NCBI GenBank assembly: GCA_017656295.1
Contig: JACDOC010000008.1
Location: forward strand, 62,001-126,000
Reading direction: 5' to 3'
Length of the DNA stretch: 64,000 nucleotides
Source: Bacillus sp. (in: firmicutes)
GTDB lineage: Bacteria > Bacillota > Bacilli > Bacillales > JACDOC01
Numbering within the stretch: position 1 is the first letter of the stretch; the number at the start of each line of letters is the position of its first letter. A model generated the notes under the pieces. That model saw only the letters and a program-made list of their open reading frames with translations, was not told where the DNA came from and searched no databases. A program made the position numbers and the translations under genes. This document shows positions 10,146 through 21,119 of this stretch, in pieces.

Positions 10146-11076
10146 TTTAATTCGGAACGAATGGATGAAAATTATGTACCGGAAGGCAACGTATGTGATG
10201 ATGGGCCTTTTGTTATTAGCCGTCATTGGTGTGGGGATCATTTTTAAAATCAATGAACCAGATATGAGTCACAACGATTGGAGAACGAGTTTAGAACAAG
10301 AAAATGCACAGCTAACGGTTCGACTGAATGAATCCGAATTTGAAGGAGAGCAGCAATACTTAAAAGAACAGATTGCCATCAACACCTACCGGCTTGAGCA
10401 TGATCTGTCTCCTAACGATTTCTCTTCCTTACAATTTGTGAAGGAGATGACCGTTTTAACGGAGATCATCGGCCTGTTTATGATCGTTGTCGCGGCAGGA
10501 AGCGTAGCGAACGAATTTAATTGGGGAACGATTAAGCTATTGTTAATTCGTCCGATTCGTCGATGGAAGATTTTAGTATCTAAATTTATTACGGTTGTGT
10601 GCTTCGGTTTATTTATGTTAGTGATTTTACTGGCCAGTACGTATGTAGTTGGAGCCATATTATTTGGTTTTGGTAGCGGGCCACACGTTCATTTAAGCTA
10701 TGTCGACGGAGAAGTTGTTTCATCGAATCTTATTGTCCATATTGTAAAAACGTATTTGTTAGAATCCATTGACCTATTTATGTTGTCGACTATGGCTTTT
10801 ATGATTTCAACTGTGTTCAGAAGTGGTTCGTTAGCGATCGGAATCGCAATGTTTTTATTGTTTACAGGTTCAACAGCCACCGTCTTTTTGGCTCAAAAGT
10901 ATTCATGGACAAAATTTTTGCTGTTCGCTAATATGGATTTAACGATGTATGAACGGGGAACTCCGTTAGTTGAAGGTATGACGTTACCGTTTTCGATTAC
11001 GGTGCTTATCATTTACTTTGTCGTCTTTCAATTAGTTGCTTTTCTCGTTTTTGCCAAACGGGATGTAGCTGCTTAA
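10138..11076 (+). CDS. ABC-2 type transporter permease
   Basis: 312 residues. It begins LNLIRNEWMKIMYRKATY, a start typical of ABC-2 permeases. A first membrane segment is at about residues 18-38, then an extracellular region to about 100, followed by about five further hydrophobic segments. ATG 10138 overlaps the last codons of the ATPase frame by 8 bp and has AAGGAAGGTG upstream, so translation is coupled in the intact operon. Together the pair would export a hydrophobic compound or peptide; the substrate cannot be read. If the ATPase is dead, this permease is probably an orphan. The pair is an insertion relative to the B. subtilis order, where the tcdA and rarA orthologues are close together. 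Confidence 0.9.
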   Translation: MLNLIRNEWMKIMYRKATYVMMGLLLLAVIGVGIIFKINEPDMSHNDWRTSLEQENAQLTVRLNESEFEGEQQYLKEQIAINTYRLEHDLSPNDFSSLQFVKEMTVLTEIIGLFMIVVAAGSVANEFNWGTIKLLLIRPIRRWKILVSKFITVVCFGLFMLVILLASTYVVGAILFGFGSGPHVHLSYVDGEVVSSNLIVHIVKTYLLESIDLFMLSTMAFMISTVFRSGSLAIGIAMFLLFTGSTATVFLAQKYSWTKFLLFANMDLTMYERGTPLVEGMTLPFSITVLIIYFVVFQLVAFLVFAKRDVAA

Positions 11077-11079
11077 ATT

Positions 11080-11420
11080 GAAAAAGAGTAAGCCAGTTGC
11101 ACATAACCCTGTCAAGTAGACAATGAAAAAAAGAGTATATTAAGCTGCGGCCTTTTCTCGGTATTCAATCGGGGAAAGGCCGTTGAATTTTTCTTGGAAT
11201 CGATCTTTATTGTAAAAATCTATATACTTCTTAATCGCCCTATATGCTTGATCGATTGTTTTAGGACGCACTTTAATTCAACAGTATATGATGTAAAAGT
11301 TTGTCCTTTTTTTGTCATAGAAAAATCCCCACCCAGGAAGACTATTAAGAACATCATATCATGCTCTCTTTTTTTAATGTCTACCTGTAGGGGATAATAC
11401 CAACTGGCTTACTCTTTTTC
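11080..11420. repeat. Split palindrome: convergent terminator with an insertion in its loop
   Basis: GAAAAAGAGTAAGCCAGTTG at 11080-11099 is the exact reverse complement of 11401-11420. Without the 301 bases between, the arms would form a 20-bp stem with A-rich and T-rich flanks, that is, a bidirectional terminator between the permease and rarA. The right arm overlaps the last codons of rarA (stop TAA at 11411-11409). The deleted IS lies exactly between the arms. Confidence 0.8.
11098..11402 (-). mobile_element. Internally deleted IS3-family element (MITE-like remnant)
   Basis: About 305 bp. Read on the minus strand, an ATG at 11318 opens MTKKGQTFTSYTVELK, an IS3 OrfA N-terminus. About 40 bp further the sequence becomes YIDFYNKDRFQEKFNGLSP in another frame, then IEYREKAAA and a stop at 11142-11140, the C-terminus of the OrfB integrase. 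The whole middle is lost. The ends are imperfect inverted repeats of about 37 bp starting TG, with matching blocks CCC...GTAGACA and AAAAAAAGAG. With no transposase it could move only if a full-length relative supplies one. The outermost bases and target duplication are not fixed, because the flanks are themselves palindromic. Confidence 0.85.
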
Positions 11421-12686
11421 TTGTTGTTTCATAATTTTTTCGTAGGTGATCGCCAAGGCTTGTTCGTATTTACCGTTTTTTCTCGGTTCGTAGTATCGTT
11501 TATGTTTTAAGGCGTTAGGTAAATATTGTTGTTTCACCCAGCCGTGTTCATAATCGTGAGGGTACTTATAGCCAATTCCTCGACCGAGGGCAGCAGCCCC
11601 TTTATAATGCGAATCTTTTAAATGATCAGGTACCTCACCATAATTTCCTTGGCGAATATCTTCTAACGCACGATCAATAGCAGTAATGCTCGAGTTCGAT
11701 TTTGGGGAAAGGCATAAGTCAATAACCGCTTGCGCTAACGGAATGCGCGCTTCGGGAAAACCGATTTTTTCCGCTGTTTGAACAGCTGCTAGCGTCCGTA
11801 CACCGGCATTTGGATTCGCTAGTCCAATGTCTTCGTAAGCGATGACGAGCAGACGACGACTAATGCTCGGTAAGTCCCCGGCTTCAATAAGGCGAGCCAA
11901 ATAATGCAACGCAGCATTTACATCGCTACCGCGAATCGACTTTTGAAAAGCGCTTAACACATCGTAATGGGCATCGCCATCTTTATCGTGATAAAATCCT
12001 TTTCGTTGCAAGCACTCCTCGGCAATCTCTTTCGTAATAACGATGGCTTTCTCTTCGGTCGGTTCGGTAGAAAGAACGGCAAGCTCTAGTGCATTTAATG
12101 CGCTCCGGACATCTCCGTTGGAACCAATAGCGAATGTTTCTAAGGCATCTTCTGTTAAGGTGACATGATAATTGGCTAATCCTCGTTCATCGGTTAACGC
12201 TCGCTTAATCGCTTGTTTAATCTCACATGGTGAGAGTGGTTTTAATTCAAAAATATGACAGCGACTTCGAATGGCTGGATTAATCGCATGATAAGGATTA
12301 CTTGTTGTAGCCCCAATGAGTGTAATGAGGCCACTTTCGAGATGAGGTAATAGAAAATCTTGCTTCGCTTTATCTAAGCGATGGACCTCATCCAGAAACA
12401 AAATCACTTTTCCTGACATTTTTCCTTCTTCGGCGACAATTTCTAAATCTTTTTTATTATTCGTAACGGCGTTTAACGTCCGAAAGGCAAAGTTTGTACT
12501 TCCGGCAATAGCGCTAGCAATCGATGTTTTACCAACTCCAGGTGGACCATATAAAATCATCGACGATAACTGTTTCGCCCGTACCATTCGTTCAATAATT
12601 TTTCCTTTTCCGACTAAATGTTGTTGCCCGACGATTTCCGAAAGGTTGCGCGGTCGCATTCGAAAAGCTAGCGGTTTGATTGACAT
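11409..12686 (-). CDS. rarA: Replication-associated recombination protein A (AAA+ ATPase)
   Basis: 425 residues, normal length. AAA+ clamp-loader-like ATPase: Walker A ILYGPPGVGKTSIA near residue 45, Walker B VILFLDEVHRL, and arginine-finger region AIRSRCHIFEL, followed by the MgsA/RarA C-terminal tetramerisation domain (DIRQGNYGEVPDHLKDSHYKG). It acts at stalled replication forks. The start at 12686 (MSIKPLAFRMRP) has AAGGAG 9 bp upstream; the ATG 33 bases further up has no such site. Confidence 0.96.
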   Translation of the reverse strand: MSIKPLAFRMRPRNLSEIVGQQHLVGKGKIIERMVRAKQLSSMILYGPPGVGKTSIASAIAGSTNFAFRTLNAVTNNKKDLEIVAEEGKMSGKVILFLDEVHRLDKAKQDFLLPHLESGLITLIGATTSNPYHAINPAIRSRCHIFELKPLSPCEIKQAIKRALTDERGLANYHVTLTEDALETFAIGSNGDVRSALNALELAVLSTEPTEEKAIVITKEIAEECLQRKGFYHDKDGDAHYDVLSAFQKSIRGSDVNAALHYLARLIEAGDLPSISRRLLVIAYEDIGLANPNAGVRTLAAVQTAEKIGFPEARIPLAQAVIDLCLSPKSNSSITAIDRALEDIRQGNYGEVPDHLKDSHYKGAAALGRGIGYKYPHDYEHGWVKQQYLPNALKHKRYYEPRKNGKYEQALAITYEKIMKQQEKE

Positions 12687-12776
12687 AGGTTCTAACTCCT
12701 TATCTTTATAGCGTTCCATTGTATTTTAATCTATCATATTTATTGGGAAGTTCAAATGCATTTGCTCGTCGTTCTA

Positions 12777-12785
12777 TGCTATAAT
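12777..12785 (+). promoter_or_regulatory. Extended -10 promoter of cymR
   Basis: TGCTATAAT at 12777-12785 is an extended -10. No good -35 at 17 bp is visible, which fits an extended -10 promoter. The start would lie near 12792. Confidence 0.55.
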
Positions 12786-12866
12786 GTCGTAAGTTAAATA
12801 GCATTCGAACGAGCATAATAATTGAAAAGAGAAAAATAGCAGGATAAGATTTGAGGAGCGGTATTT

Positions 12867-13286
12867 ATGAAAATTTCTACGAAAGGTCGTTACGGTTTAA
12901 CCATTATGATTGAATTAGCCAAACGCCATGGGGAAGGACCAACTCCGTTAAAACAAATTGCTCAGGCGCATGATTTATCCGAACATTATTTAGAGCAATT
13001 AATTGCTCCATTAAGAAATGCAGGGTTGGTAAAAAGTATTCGTGGTGCGTATGGTGGATATATGTTAGGGAACCATCCTTCCAAAATAACGGCAGGAGAT
13101 ATTATTCGGGTATTGGAAGGGCCTATTAGTCCGGTGGAAGGAATCGAAAACGAAGAACCGGCCAAACGCGAACTTTGGATTCGTATTCGTGATGCAGTGA
13201 AAGAAGTACTGGATAGTACAACGATTGAGGATTTAGCTAACCATACGGATGATGGGGAGTCCGATGCGTATATGTTTTATATTTAA
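12867..13286 (+). CDS. cymR: Cysteine metabolism repressor CymR (Rrf2 family)
   Basis: 139 residues. An N-terminal Rrf2 winged helix (MKISTKGRYGLTIMIELA, then LKQIAQAHDLSEHYLEQLI) is followed by a short effector region. No cysteine is present, so it is not an Fe-S Rrf2 protein such as IscR or NsrR. This fits CymR, which senses cysteine status through complex formation with CysK and represses sulfur genes. A matching target is visible upstream of yrrT. In B. subtilis it also lies just before a cysteine desulfurase and mnmA, as here. Confidence 0.93.
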   Translation: MKISTKGRYGLTIMIELAKRHGEGPTPLKQIAQAHDLSEHYLEQLIAPLRNAGLVKSIRGAYGGYMLGNHPSKITAGDIIRVLEGPISPVEGIENEEPAKRELWIRIRDAVKEVLDSTTIEDLANHTDDGESDAYMFYI

Positions 13287-13315
13287 TTCTTTACAGCAGA
13301 AGGTAGGTGTAACGA

Positions 13316-15588
<2,273 letters not shown>

Positions 15589-15589
15589 G

Positions 15590-15617
15590 CCTCAACTCTG
15601 TATTGAGTTGGGGTTTT
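15590..15617 (+). terminator. Terminator after mnmA
   Basis: CCTCAACTC and GAGTTGGGG arms with a 6-base loop, then TTTT. Confidence 0.8.
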
Positions 15618-15687
15618 CCTATTTTCTAGCTGATGATGGTGAAACATATGATATACTGCCTATAGAAAATGAAACGAGGTGGCAAGC

Positions 15688-16359
15688 ATGAATTACAACC
15701 AGCAAGGTATTTCCTTTTTACAAGAAGGCAAATATGAAGAGGCGATTCAAGCTTTTACAAAGGCGATCGAAGAAAATCCACAAGACGAAGTGGCTTATAT
15801 CAATTTTGGAAATGTACTATTAGCAGTTGGAGAAAAAGATCGTGCGAAAGCTTTTTTTGAAAAAGCGCTGGATTTAAACAAGGAAGCTGCTAGTGCATAT
15901 TACAGTTTAGGTAACCTGTATTACGAAAATCATCAATTCGAGGAAGCGCTCCATATGTTCCAGCAAGCGCTAAAGCATGGGCTTAACGAAAGCGACGTGT
16001 ATTTTATGCTTGGCATGTGTTTTGTGCAGGTAGATCAAACAAAATTAGCTTTACCGTATTTACAGCGAAGTGTCGAACTAAATTCCAATGATGTGGAAGC
16101 ACGCTTTCAATACGGACTTTGCTTAGCAAAATTAGAATACTATGATGAAGCGATTCACCAGTTGGAGGAAGTCATTCGCCAAGATGATCAACATGCCGAT
16201 GCGTATTACAATTTAGGCGTGGCATATTCAGGTCATTTAGAAGATGTTGAAAAGGGCATAGCGATGTTTGAAAAAGCGTTACAAATTCAACCTGATCATA
16301 TGTTGGCAGGCTACGGAAAGAAATTATTGGAAAAATTACAAGAAAATCAATTAGATTGA
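15688..16359 (+). CDS. yrrB: Tetratricopeptide repeat protein (YrrB-like)
   Basis: 223 residues made almost wholly of TPR units. Repeats start about every 34 residues, with the recurring A-Y-x-N/S-L/F-G-N and A-x-x-x-F-x-x-A-L patterns, giving six units. There is no signal peptide and no catalytic domain, so it is a cytoplasmic protein-protein adaptor. B. subtilis YrrB occupies the same place between mnmA and recD2; its partner is not established from sequence. ATG 15688 has ACGAGGTGG upstream. Confidence 0.9.
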   Translation: MNYNQQGISFLQEGKYEEAIQAFTKAIEENPQDEVAYINFGNVLLAVGEKDRAKAFFEKALDLNKEAASAYYSLGNLYYENHQFEEALHMFQQALKHGLNESDVYFMLGMCFVQVDQTKLALPYLQRSVELNSNDVEARFQYGLCLAKLEYYDEAIHQLEEVIRQDDQHADAYYNLGVAYSGHLEDVEKGIAMFEKALQIQPDHMLAGYGKKLLEKLQENQLD

Positions 16360-16377
16360 CCGTTAAGGAGTGGTTTC

Positions 16378-18762
16378 ATGGAACGCCAACAATCGTTAAT
16401 AATGGTCGAGCAATTTTACATAAAAGGGCGCCCCATTGCGACCATTTTTCATAATGAGGAAAATTTATATACGGTGCTTCGTTTGGAAATTGATGATACG
16501 AACCTTTCCTATGAAGAAAAAGAAGTGACGGTTATCGGAAATTTTCCAAAAATACACGAGCAAGAAACATACACTTTTTTTGGCGTTTTTCATGACCACC
16601 CGAAATTTGGCCTCCAATTTAAAGCTCATTCATTTCAAAAAGAAATCCCAACGACAAAACAAGGAATCATTCAATATTTATCGAGCGATTTGTTTAAAGG
16701 GATTGGAAAAAAGACCGCACAATTAATTGTTGATACCCTTGGAGAGCAAGCGATTTCGAAAATAGTGGACAATCCGGATGTGCTTAAAGAGGTTCCAAGA
16801 TTATCCAAAGATAAAGCCGATACGATTATAGAAACATTACTTATGAACCAAGGGTTAGAGCAAGTGATGATGGCATTAAATAAATTAGGCTTTGGTTCAC
16901 AGCTTTCATTAAAAATTTACCAAGTGTATAAAGACGAAACGTTATCGATAATTAATCAAAATCCGTATCAACTCGTCGAAGATATAGAAGGAATCGGATT
17001 TACACGCGCCGATGAACTCGGAAGAAAAATGGGCATTGAAGGTAATCACCCAGCTCGGATTAAGGCGGCCTGTTTGTATAGCCTAGAGCAGCTTTGTTTG
17101 CAAGAAGGCCACGTGTATATAGAAGCAGAAGATTTGTTAAAAGCGGTAAAAAAACTACTTGAACAAAGTCAGCCAACCTCTATTGAATTTACAGAAATAT
17201 CACGGGAAATCATCCATTTAGCGGAAGAAGGAAAACTTATTGTAGAAGAGCAGCGGCTTTATTTACCTTCGCTCTATTTTTCAGAAAAAGGCATCGTCCG
17301 CCACATTCAGCGCATTTTATCGCAAACTGAGTACGAAGAACTGTTTCCACAATCGGAATTTTTGCTGGCCTTAGGTGAACTGGAGGAACGAATCGGCATC
17401 CAATATGCACCGTCGCAGCGAGAAGCAATTCAAACTGCGCTAATGTCTCCAATGATGATTTTAACCGGGGGACCAGGAACAGGAAAAACGACGGTTATTA
17501 AAGGTATTGTTGAACTGTATTGTGAATTGCACGGTCTGTCGATGGACCCAAAACAGTACGCAAAAGATGAGTCCTTCCCGATTGTTCTGGCTGCTCCTAC
17601 TGGACGTGCCGCGAAACGGATGAGTGAATCGACAGGTATTCCTGCACTGACGATCCACCGATTGTTAGGTTGGAATGGTCTCGATGGGTTTGAACATGAT
17701 GAAGAACGGCCAATTCAAGCGAAGTTATTAATTGTTGATGAAATGTCGATGGTGGATACGTGGTTAGCTAATCAATTGTTCAAAGCGTTACCTGATGAAA
17801 TCCAAGTCGTCCTTGTGGGAGATGAAGACCAACTGCCATCGGTCGGACCAGGACAAGTGTTAAAAGATTTACTCGACTCCAAGCTCATTCCAACCGTCAG
17901 ATTAACGGATATTTATCGCCAAAAAGAAGGGTCAACAATTATTGAACTTGCCCATCAAATGAAAAATGGTGTTGTTCCAGAAAATTTAACGTCTCCACAA
18001 AAAGACCGTTCCTTTATAAAGTGTTCGGCGACACATATCGCCGATGTAGTGAAAAAAGTTGTAGAAAATGCCTTAAAAAAAGGATATACGAAACGAGATA
18101 TTCAAGTATTAGCCCCGATGTATCGGGGGCCTGCCGGAATTGATAAGTTGAATGAATTGCTTCAAAGCGTGTTTAACCCAAATGAAGGAAAAGATCGTAA
18201 AGAAATTCAATATGGAGATGTCACTTATCGCATCGGTGATAAAGTTCTTCAACTCGTGAACCAGCCAGACCATCATGTCTTTAACGGAGATATGGGCGAA
18301 ATTGTTTCAATCAGTTATGCGAAAGAAAATACAGAAAAAGAAGATATGGTCATCGTTTCGTTTGATGGCAATGAAGTAACGTACACGAAACAAGAGTTAA
18401 ATCAAATTACTTTAGCGTATTGTTGTTCGATTCATAAGTCACAAGGTAGTGAATTCCCGATCGTCATTTTACCGGTCGTCAAAAGCTATTACCGGATGTT
18501 ACGTAGGAAATTGCTTTATACGGCAGTTACGCGGAGCAAACGCTTTTTAATTATATGTGGGGAGGAAGAAGCGTTTCGCTTAGGTGTAAGTAAACAAGAA
18601 GATTCGATTCGGAAAACGACTTTAAAAGAAAAGCTAAAAGCGTTGTTGAAGGATGATGAAAAAGATGAACCCATTGTGCTCGATGAAGAAGCTCTTATGA
18701 AGGTAGATCCGATGATTGGGATGGAAAACGTTACACCTTATGATTTTATGGAGAAGGGTTGA
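16378..18762 (+). CDS. recD2: ATP-dependent 5'-3' DNA helicase RecD2
   Basis: 794 residues. It has the extended N-terminal region with helix-hairpin-helix segments (LFKGIGKKTAQLIVDTLG, then IEGIGFTRADELGRKMGI) that marks RecD2 rather than RecD of RecBCD. The superfamily 1B motor follows: Walker A GGPGTGKTTVI near residue 363, motif II LLIVDEMSMVD, and C-terminal motifs with IHKSQGSEFPIV and YTAVTRSKR. It works in replication-fork and mismatch-related repair without RecBC. The ATG has TAAGGAG upstream; yrrB lies 18 bp before it. Confidence 0.97.
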   Translation: MERQQSLIMVEQFYIKGRPIATIFHNEENLYTVLRLEIDDTNLSYEEKEVTVIGNFPKIHEQETYTFFGVFHDHPKFGLQFKAHSFQKEIPTTKQGIIQYLSSDLFKGIGKKTAQLIVDTLGEQAISKIVDNPDVLKEVPRLSKDKADTIIETLLMNQGLEQVMMALNKLGFGSQLSLKIYQVYKDETLSIINQNPYQLVEDIEGIGFTRADELGRKMGIEGNHPARIKAACLYSLEQLCLQEGHVYIEAEDLLKAVKKLLEQSQPTSIEFTEISREIIHLAEEGKLIVEEQRLYLPSLYFSEKGIVRHIQRILSQTEYEELFPQSEFLLALGELEERIGIQYAPSQREAIQTALMSPMMILTGGPGTGKTTVIKGIVELYCELHGLSMDPKQYAKDESFPIVLAAPTGRAAKRMSESTGIPALTIHRLLGWNGLDGFEHDEERPIQAKLLIVDEMSMVDTWLANQLFKALPDEIQVVLVGDEDQLPSVGPGQVLKDLLDSKLIPTVRLTDIYRQKEGSTIIELAHQMKNGVVPENLTSPQKDRSFIKCSATHIADVVKKVVENALKKGYTKRDIQVLAPMYRGPAGIDKLNELLQSVFNPNEGKDRKEIQYGDVTYRIGDKVLQLVNQPDHHVFNGDMGEIVSISYAKENTEKEDMVIVSFDGNEVTYTKQELNQITLAYCCSIHKSQGSEFPIVILPVVKSYYRMLRRKLLYTAVTRSKRFLIICGEEEAFRLGVSKQEDSIRKTTLKEKLKALLKDDEKDEPIVLDEEALMKVDPMIGMENVTPYDFMEKG

Positions 18763-18770
18763 TACTAAAA

Positions 18771-19265
18771 ATGTTCGGAAAGGTGGGAAAATCTTTGCGA
18801 ACATTTACCCTTCTCAACCGTTTATATGTAGTCTCCCTCCAAACAGGTGAAGTCGTTGGGGAAATATGTGATATAGGAATTGATTCCAATGGGCGTGTCA
18901 AAGGGCTTATCGTCAAACGAAAGAATCGGATTTTTCCCAAAAGTTATTGGTTACCGTTAACAAACGTTCAACAGTTTGGGCATGATTGTATTTTTATTAA
19001 AAGCGAAAACGAATTACTCGAAGGGAAACACGCTGAAAACTTGTATACCATCAAGCACGATGAATCGCTATATGGGAAAGAGTTATTAACAACTGAAGGT
19101 GAACACTTAGGATTGCTCCAAGATGTATATTTTTTGGAAGATTTGGGCACAATCGTAGCATATGAAATAACCGAAGGACTTTTTACCGATTTACGGGAAG
19201 GGCCACAAGTCATTTCTTCTTCAAATCCTCCAAAAATTGGTAAAGACGCGGTTATTATTACGTAA
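18771..19265 (+). CDS. yrrD: PRC-barrel domain protein (YrrD-like)
   Basis: 164 residues from ATG 18771. It contains two PRC-barrel-like segments (LQTGEVVGEICDIGIDSNGRVKGLI and a second around LTTEGEHLGLLQDVYFLEDLGTIVAYEI), small beta barrels often used for protein contacts. The function is unknown. It corresponds in position and size to B. subtilis YrrD. The start is uncertain: a TTG at 18759 overlapping the recD2 stop is also possible, and GAAGGG lies 12 bp before the ATG. Confidence 0.85.
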   Translation: MFGKVGKSLRTFTLLNRLYVVSLQTGEVVGEICDIGIDSNGRVKGLIVKRKNRIFPKSYWLPLTNVQQFGHDCIFIKSENELLEGKHAENLYTIKHDESLYGKELLTTEGEHLGLLQDVYFLEDLGTIVAYEITEGLFTDLREGPQVISSSNPPKIGKDAVIIT

Positions 19266-19289
19266 TGGAGTACGAGGTGTTCATAATCG

Positions 19290-19481
19290 ATGTTACAGTG
19301 CCCAAACTGTCGTAGTAAAAATTTAGGGAAAATCGGTGTTAACCAATATTATTGCTGGGATTGTTTTATTGAACTTTCTGTTTCTGAAGGGCTCATTCAT
19401 ACGCATCAAGTAGAAGAGGATGGAACGTTAAGTTCATTAGATGATTTGTTTTCTGAGGAAGAGCGGCGTTTTTCATCCTAA
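19290..19481 (+). CDS. yrzR: Small zinc-ribbon protein (YrzR-like)
   Basis: 63 residues. CPNC at 4-7 and CWDC at 22-25 form a four-cysteine zinc ribbon; the rest is acidic (DGTLSSLDDLFSEEE). The role is unknown. It lies 24 bp after yrrD and just before a 38-residue gene; a matching small gene exists at this place in B. subtilis. Confidence 0.85.
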   Translation: MLQCPNCRSKNLGKIGVNQYYCWDCFIELSVSEGLIHTHQVEEDGTLSSLDDLFSEEERRFSS

Positions 19482-19501
19482 ACAATTAGAGGTGAAATGA
19501 T

Positions 19502-19618
19502 TTGAATCGAGCGATGACTTCCTTAATTAGTTTTGGTGTAGGATTGGCAGCAGCAACAATGAATCCAAAACGGCTACGTCGACAAATGAAAAAGATACGA
19601 AAGCGAATAGGTTGGTAA
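19502..19618 (+). CDS. yrzQ: 38-residue protein of the DUF3918/YrzQ type
   Basis: TTG start at 19502 with AGAGGTGA upstream, ending in TAA at 19616-19618. The protein begins LNRAMTSLISFGVGLAAA and has a strongly basic C-terminus (PKRLRRQMKKIRKRIGW). A short hydrophobic first half and a basic tail suggest a peripheral membrane or nucleic-acid-contacting peptide. I recognise it as YrzQ-like from B. subtilis by position and pattern; the function is unknown. Confidence 0.75.
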   Translation: MNRAMTSLISFGVGLAAATMNPKRLRRQMKKIRKRIGW

Positions 19619-19622
19619 TAAT

Positions 19623-19651
19623 AAAGGGTTGCTTAAAAGCAGCCCTTTTTT
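19623..19651 (+). terminator. Terminator after the yrrB-recD2-yrrD cluster
   Basis: AAAGGGTTGCT and AGCAGCCCTTT arms with a short loop, then a T run. Confidence 0.88.
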
Positions 19652-19709
19652 GTTTTTGTTGAATATTTCTCTTTTTTAACAGAAAAACTAACGAAAGGGG
19701 GATGGAACG

Positions 19710-20771
19710 GTGAAACTAAACCTACAATGGATTTATTGGCTTGGAACGATCCTTTTGTTCTTAATTGTCGTTTATTTTATTTATTTATTACATCCGATTT
19801 GGTTACCTATCGTTCATATCGTCTTAAAAGTATCTCTCCCGTTTATTCTTGGCGGATTTATTACGTACTTACTACACCCTTTTGTAGAGCATCTTCATGA
19901 AAAGGGGCTTTCCCGAGTATTGGCTATATTCATTATTTACGTCTCTTTTTTTACAATCACTGGATTAGCTATTTATAAAGGTATACCGCTTGTTATTCGC
20001 CAAGTACAAGATTTTTCGCAAAATATTCCAATGTTTGCAGACCAATATTCTCACTGGCTTCAAATGATTGAACAGAAAACTGAGGGGTGGCCGGTTCGTT
20101 TACAGGAAGAACTTGATGAACGAATTCATCAATTAGAACGGCGATCAGCTCAACTTCTTGATCAAATGGGAGATGGAATGGGATACGTGACGAAATTGAT
20201 ATTTCTTCTTGGACTTATTCCATTTATATCGTTTTATTTGTTAAAAGATATTGAAAAAGTGAAGAAAATGTGTTGGTATCTCACTCCGAAAAGCTGGCGT
20301 AAACAAAGTCTTCAATTTATACGCGATGTAGAAGAATCATTGGGAGGGTATATACGTGGGCAGTTCATCGTCGGTACGATAATTGGCACCCTAGCGTCAA
20401 TTGCTTTTTGGTTGATAAAAATAAAATATCCTCTGCTACTTGGGATTTTCGTTGGTATTACTAATATCATTCCTTATTTTGGTCCAATTATCGGAGCGAT
20501 TCCAGCGGTCATCATCGGCGCAACAATATCCTTTCGAACTGTCTTATTCGTTATCGTTATCATTGCTGTTCTTCAATTTATTGAAGGAAACATTCTCTCT
20601 CCTTATATTGTGGGTAAAAATTTGCACATGCATCCGTTACTTATTATGGCCGCTTTACTAGTTGGTGGTGAAATCGGTGGAATCATTGGGCTTATTATTG
20701 CTGTCCCGATTTTAGCTATCCTAAAAACAGCCATTATTCATGGAAAAAACCATTTCATAATCAGACGTTGA
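19710..20771 (+). CDS. yrrI: AI-2E (PerM) family membrane transporter
   Basis: 353 residues with about eight hydrophobic segments, in the AI-2E/PerM pattern: two N-terminal helices, a third after LSRVLAIFIIYVSF, a soluble middle part (about 100-150), then a C-terminal helix block with FVGITNIIPYFGPIIGAIP and PYIVGKNLHMHPLLIM, the family signatures. Members move diverse small molecules or sodium; the substrate here cannot be read. The start is GTG 19710 after AAAGGGGG. It corresponds to B. subtilis YrrI, next to alaS. Confidence 0.92.
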   Translation: MKLNLQWIYWLGTILLFLIVVYFIYLLHPIWLPIVHIVLKVSLPFILGGFITYLLHPFVEHLHEKGLSRVLAIFIIYVSFFTITGLAIYKGIPLVIRQVQDFSQNIPMFADQYSHWLQMIEQKTEGWPVRLQEELDERIHQLERRSAQLLDQMGDGMGYVTKLIFLLGLIPFISFYLLKDIEKVKKMCWYLTPKSWRKQSLQFIRDVEESLGGYIRGQFIVGTIIGTLASIAFWLIKIKYPLLLGIFVGITNIIPYFGPIIGAIPAVIIGATISFRTVLFVIVIIAVLQFIEGNILSPYIVGKNLHMHPLLIMAALLVGGEIGGIIGLIIAVPILAILKTAIIHGKNHFIIRR

Positions 20772-20797
20772 CAAAGAGGAAGAAAGTTTTCTATAAT
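20768..20797 (+). promoter_or_regulatory. SigA promoter of the alaS T-box transcript
   Basis: TTGACA at 20768-20773 overlaps the yrrI stop codon. An 18-bp spacer follows, then TATAAT at 20792-20797. Confidence 0.88.
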
Positions 20798-20803
20798 TCC
20801 TGT

Positions 20804-21078
20804 TAGACAAGTGAAGATTGGGAAATCAATGAAGGATCGAGTATGTTATAGGCCATCTGTAGCGCATGAATCATGCGTCGAAGAGAGGAATTTCCGTAGG
20901 CTGAAAGAAATTCCAGATGAAGGATAACAGAAAGCTAATCCAGAGGGCAGGTTAATCCCTGACGTGTTGCCGCGTTAAGGCATGAAAGTGATGGATACGT
21001 CTTTATTTAGGAGTATTCATAATCAGGGTGGTACCGCGAGCACGCTCTCGTCCCTGTCCAGGGATGAGGGCTTTTTTT
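20804..21078 (+). promoter_or_regulatory. T-box riboswitch leader of alaS
   Basis: Stem I carries GGAT...AGTA paired across TGTTAT/ATAACA and GAAA-GCT-A-ATCC. GCT at 20934-20936 is the alanine specifier. The distal elements AGAGAGGAATTTCC and GGCTGAAAG are present, as are the T-box AGGGTGGTACCGCG at 21025-21038 and a terminator with CTCGTCCCT/AGGGATGAG arms before TTTTTTT. Uncharged tRNAAla should switch on alaS. Confidence 0.96.
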
Positions 21079-21119
21079 ATTTTTCACTTTAAGTACATCA
21101 TTTAAAGGAGGAAGAGGGA

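Noticed and set aside
11194-11397. 67-codon plus-strand frame in the IS region
   Set aside because: It is the opposite strand of the deleted IS3 element, whose remaining OrfA and OrfB parts are clear on the minus strand.
12763-12815. TGCTCGT/ACGAGCA inverted repeat around the cymR promoter as an operator
   Set aside because: Only 7 bp per arm with 39 bp between; too weak to call without conservation data.
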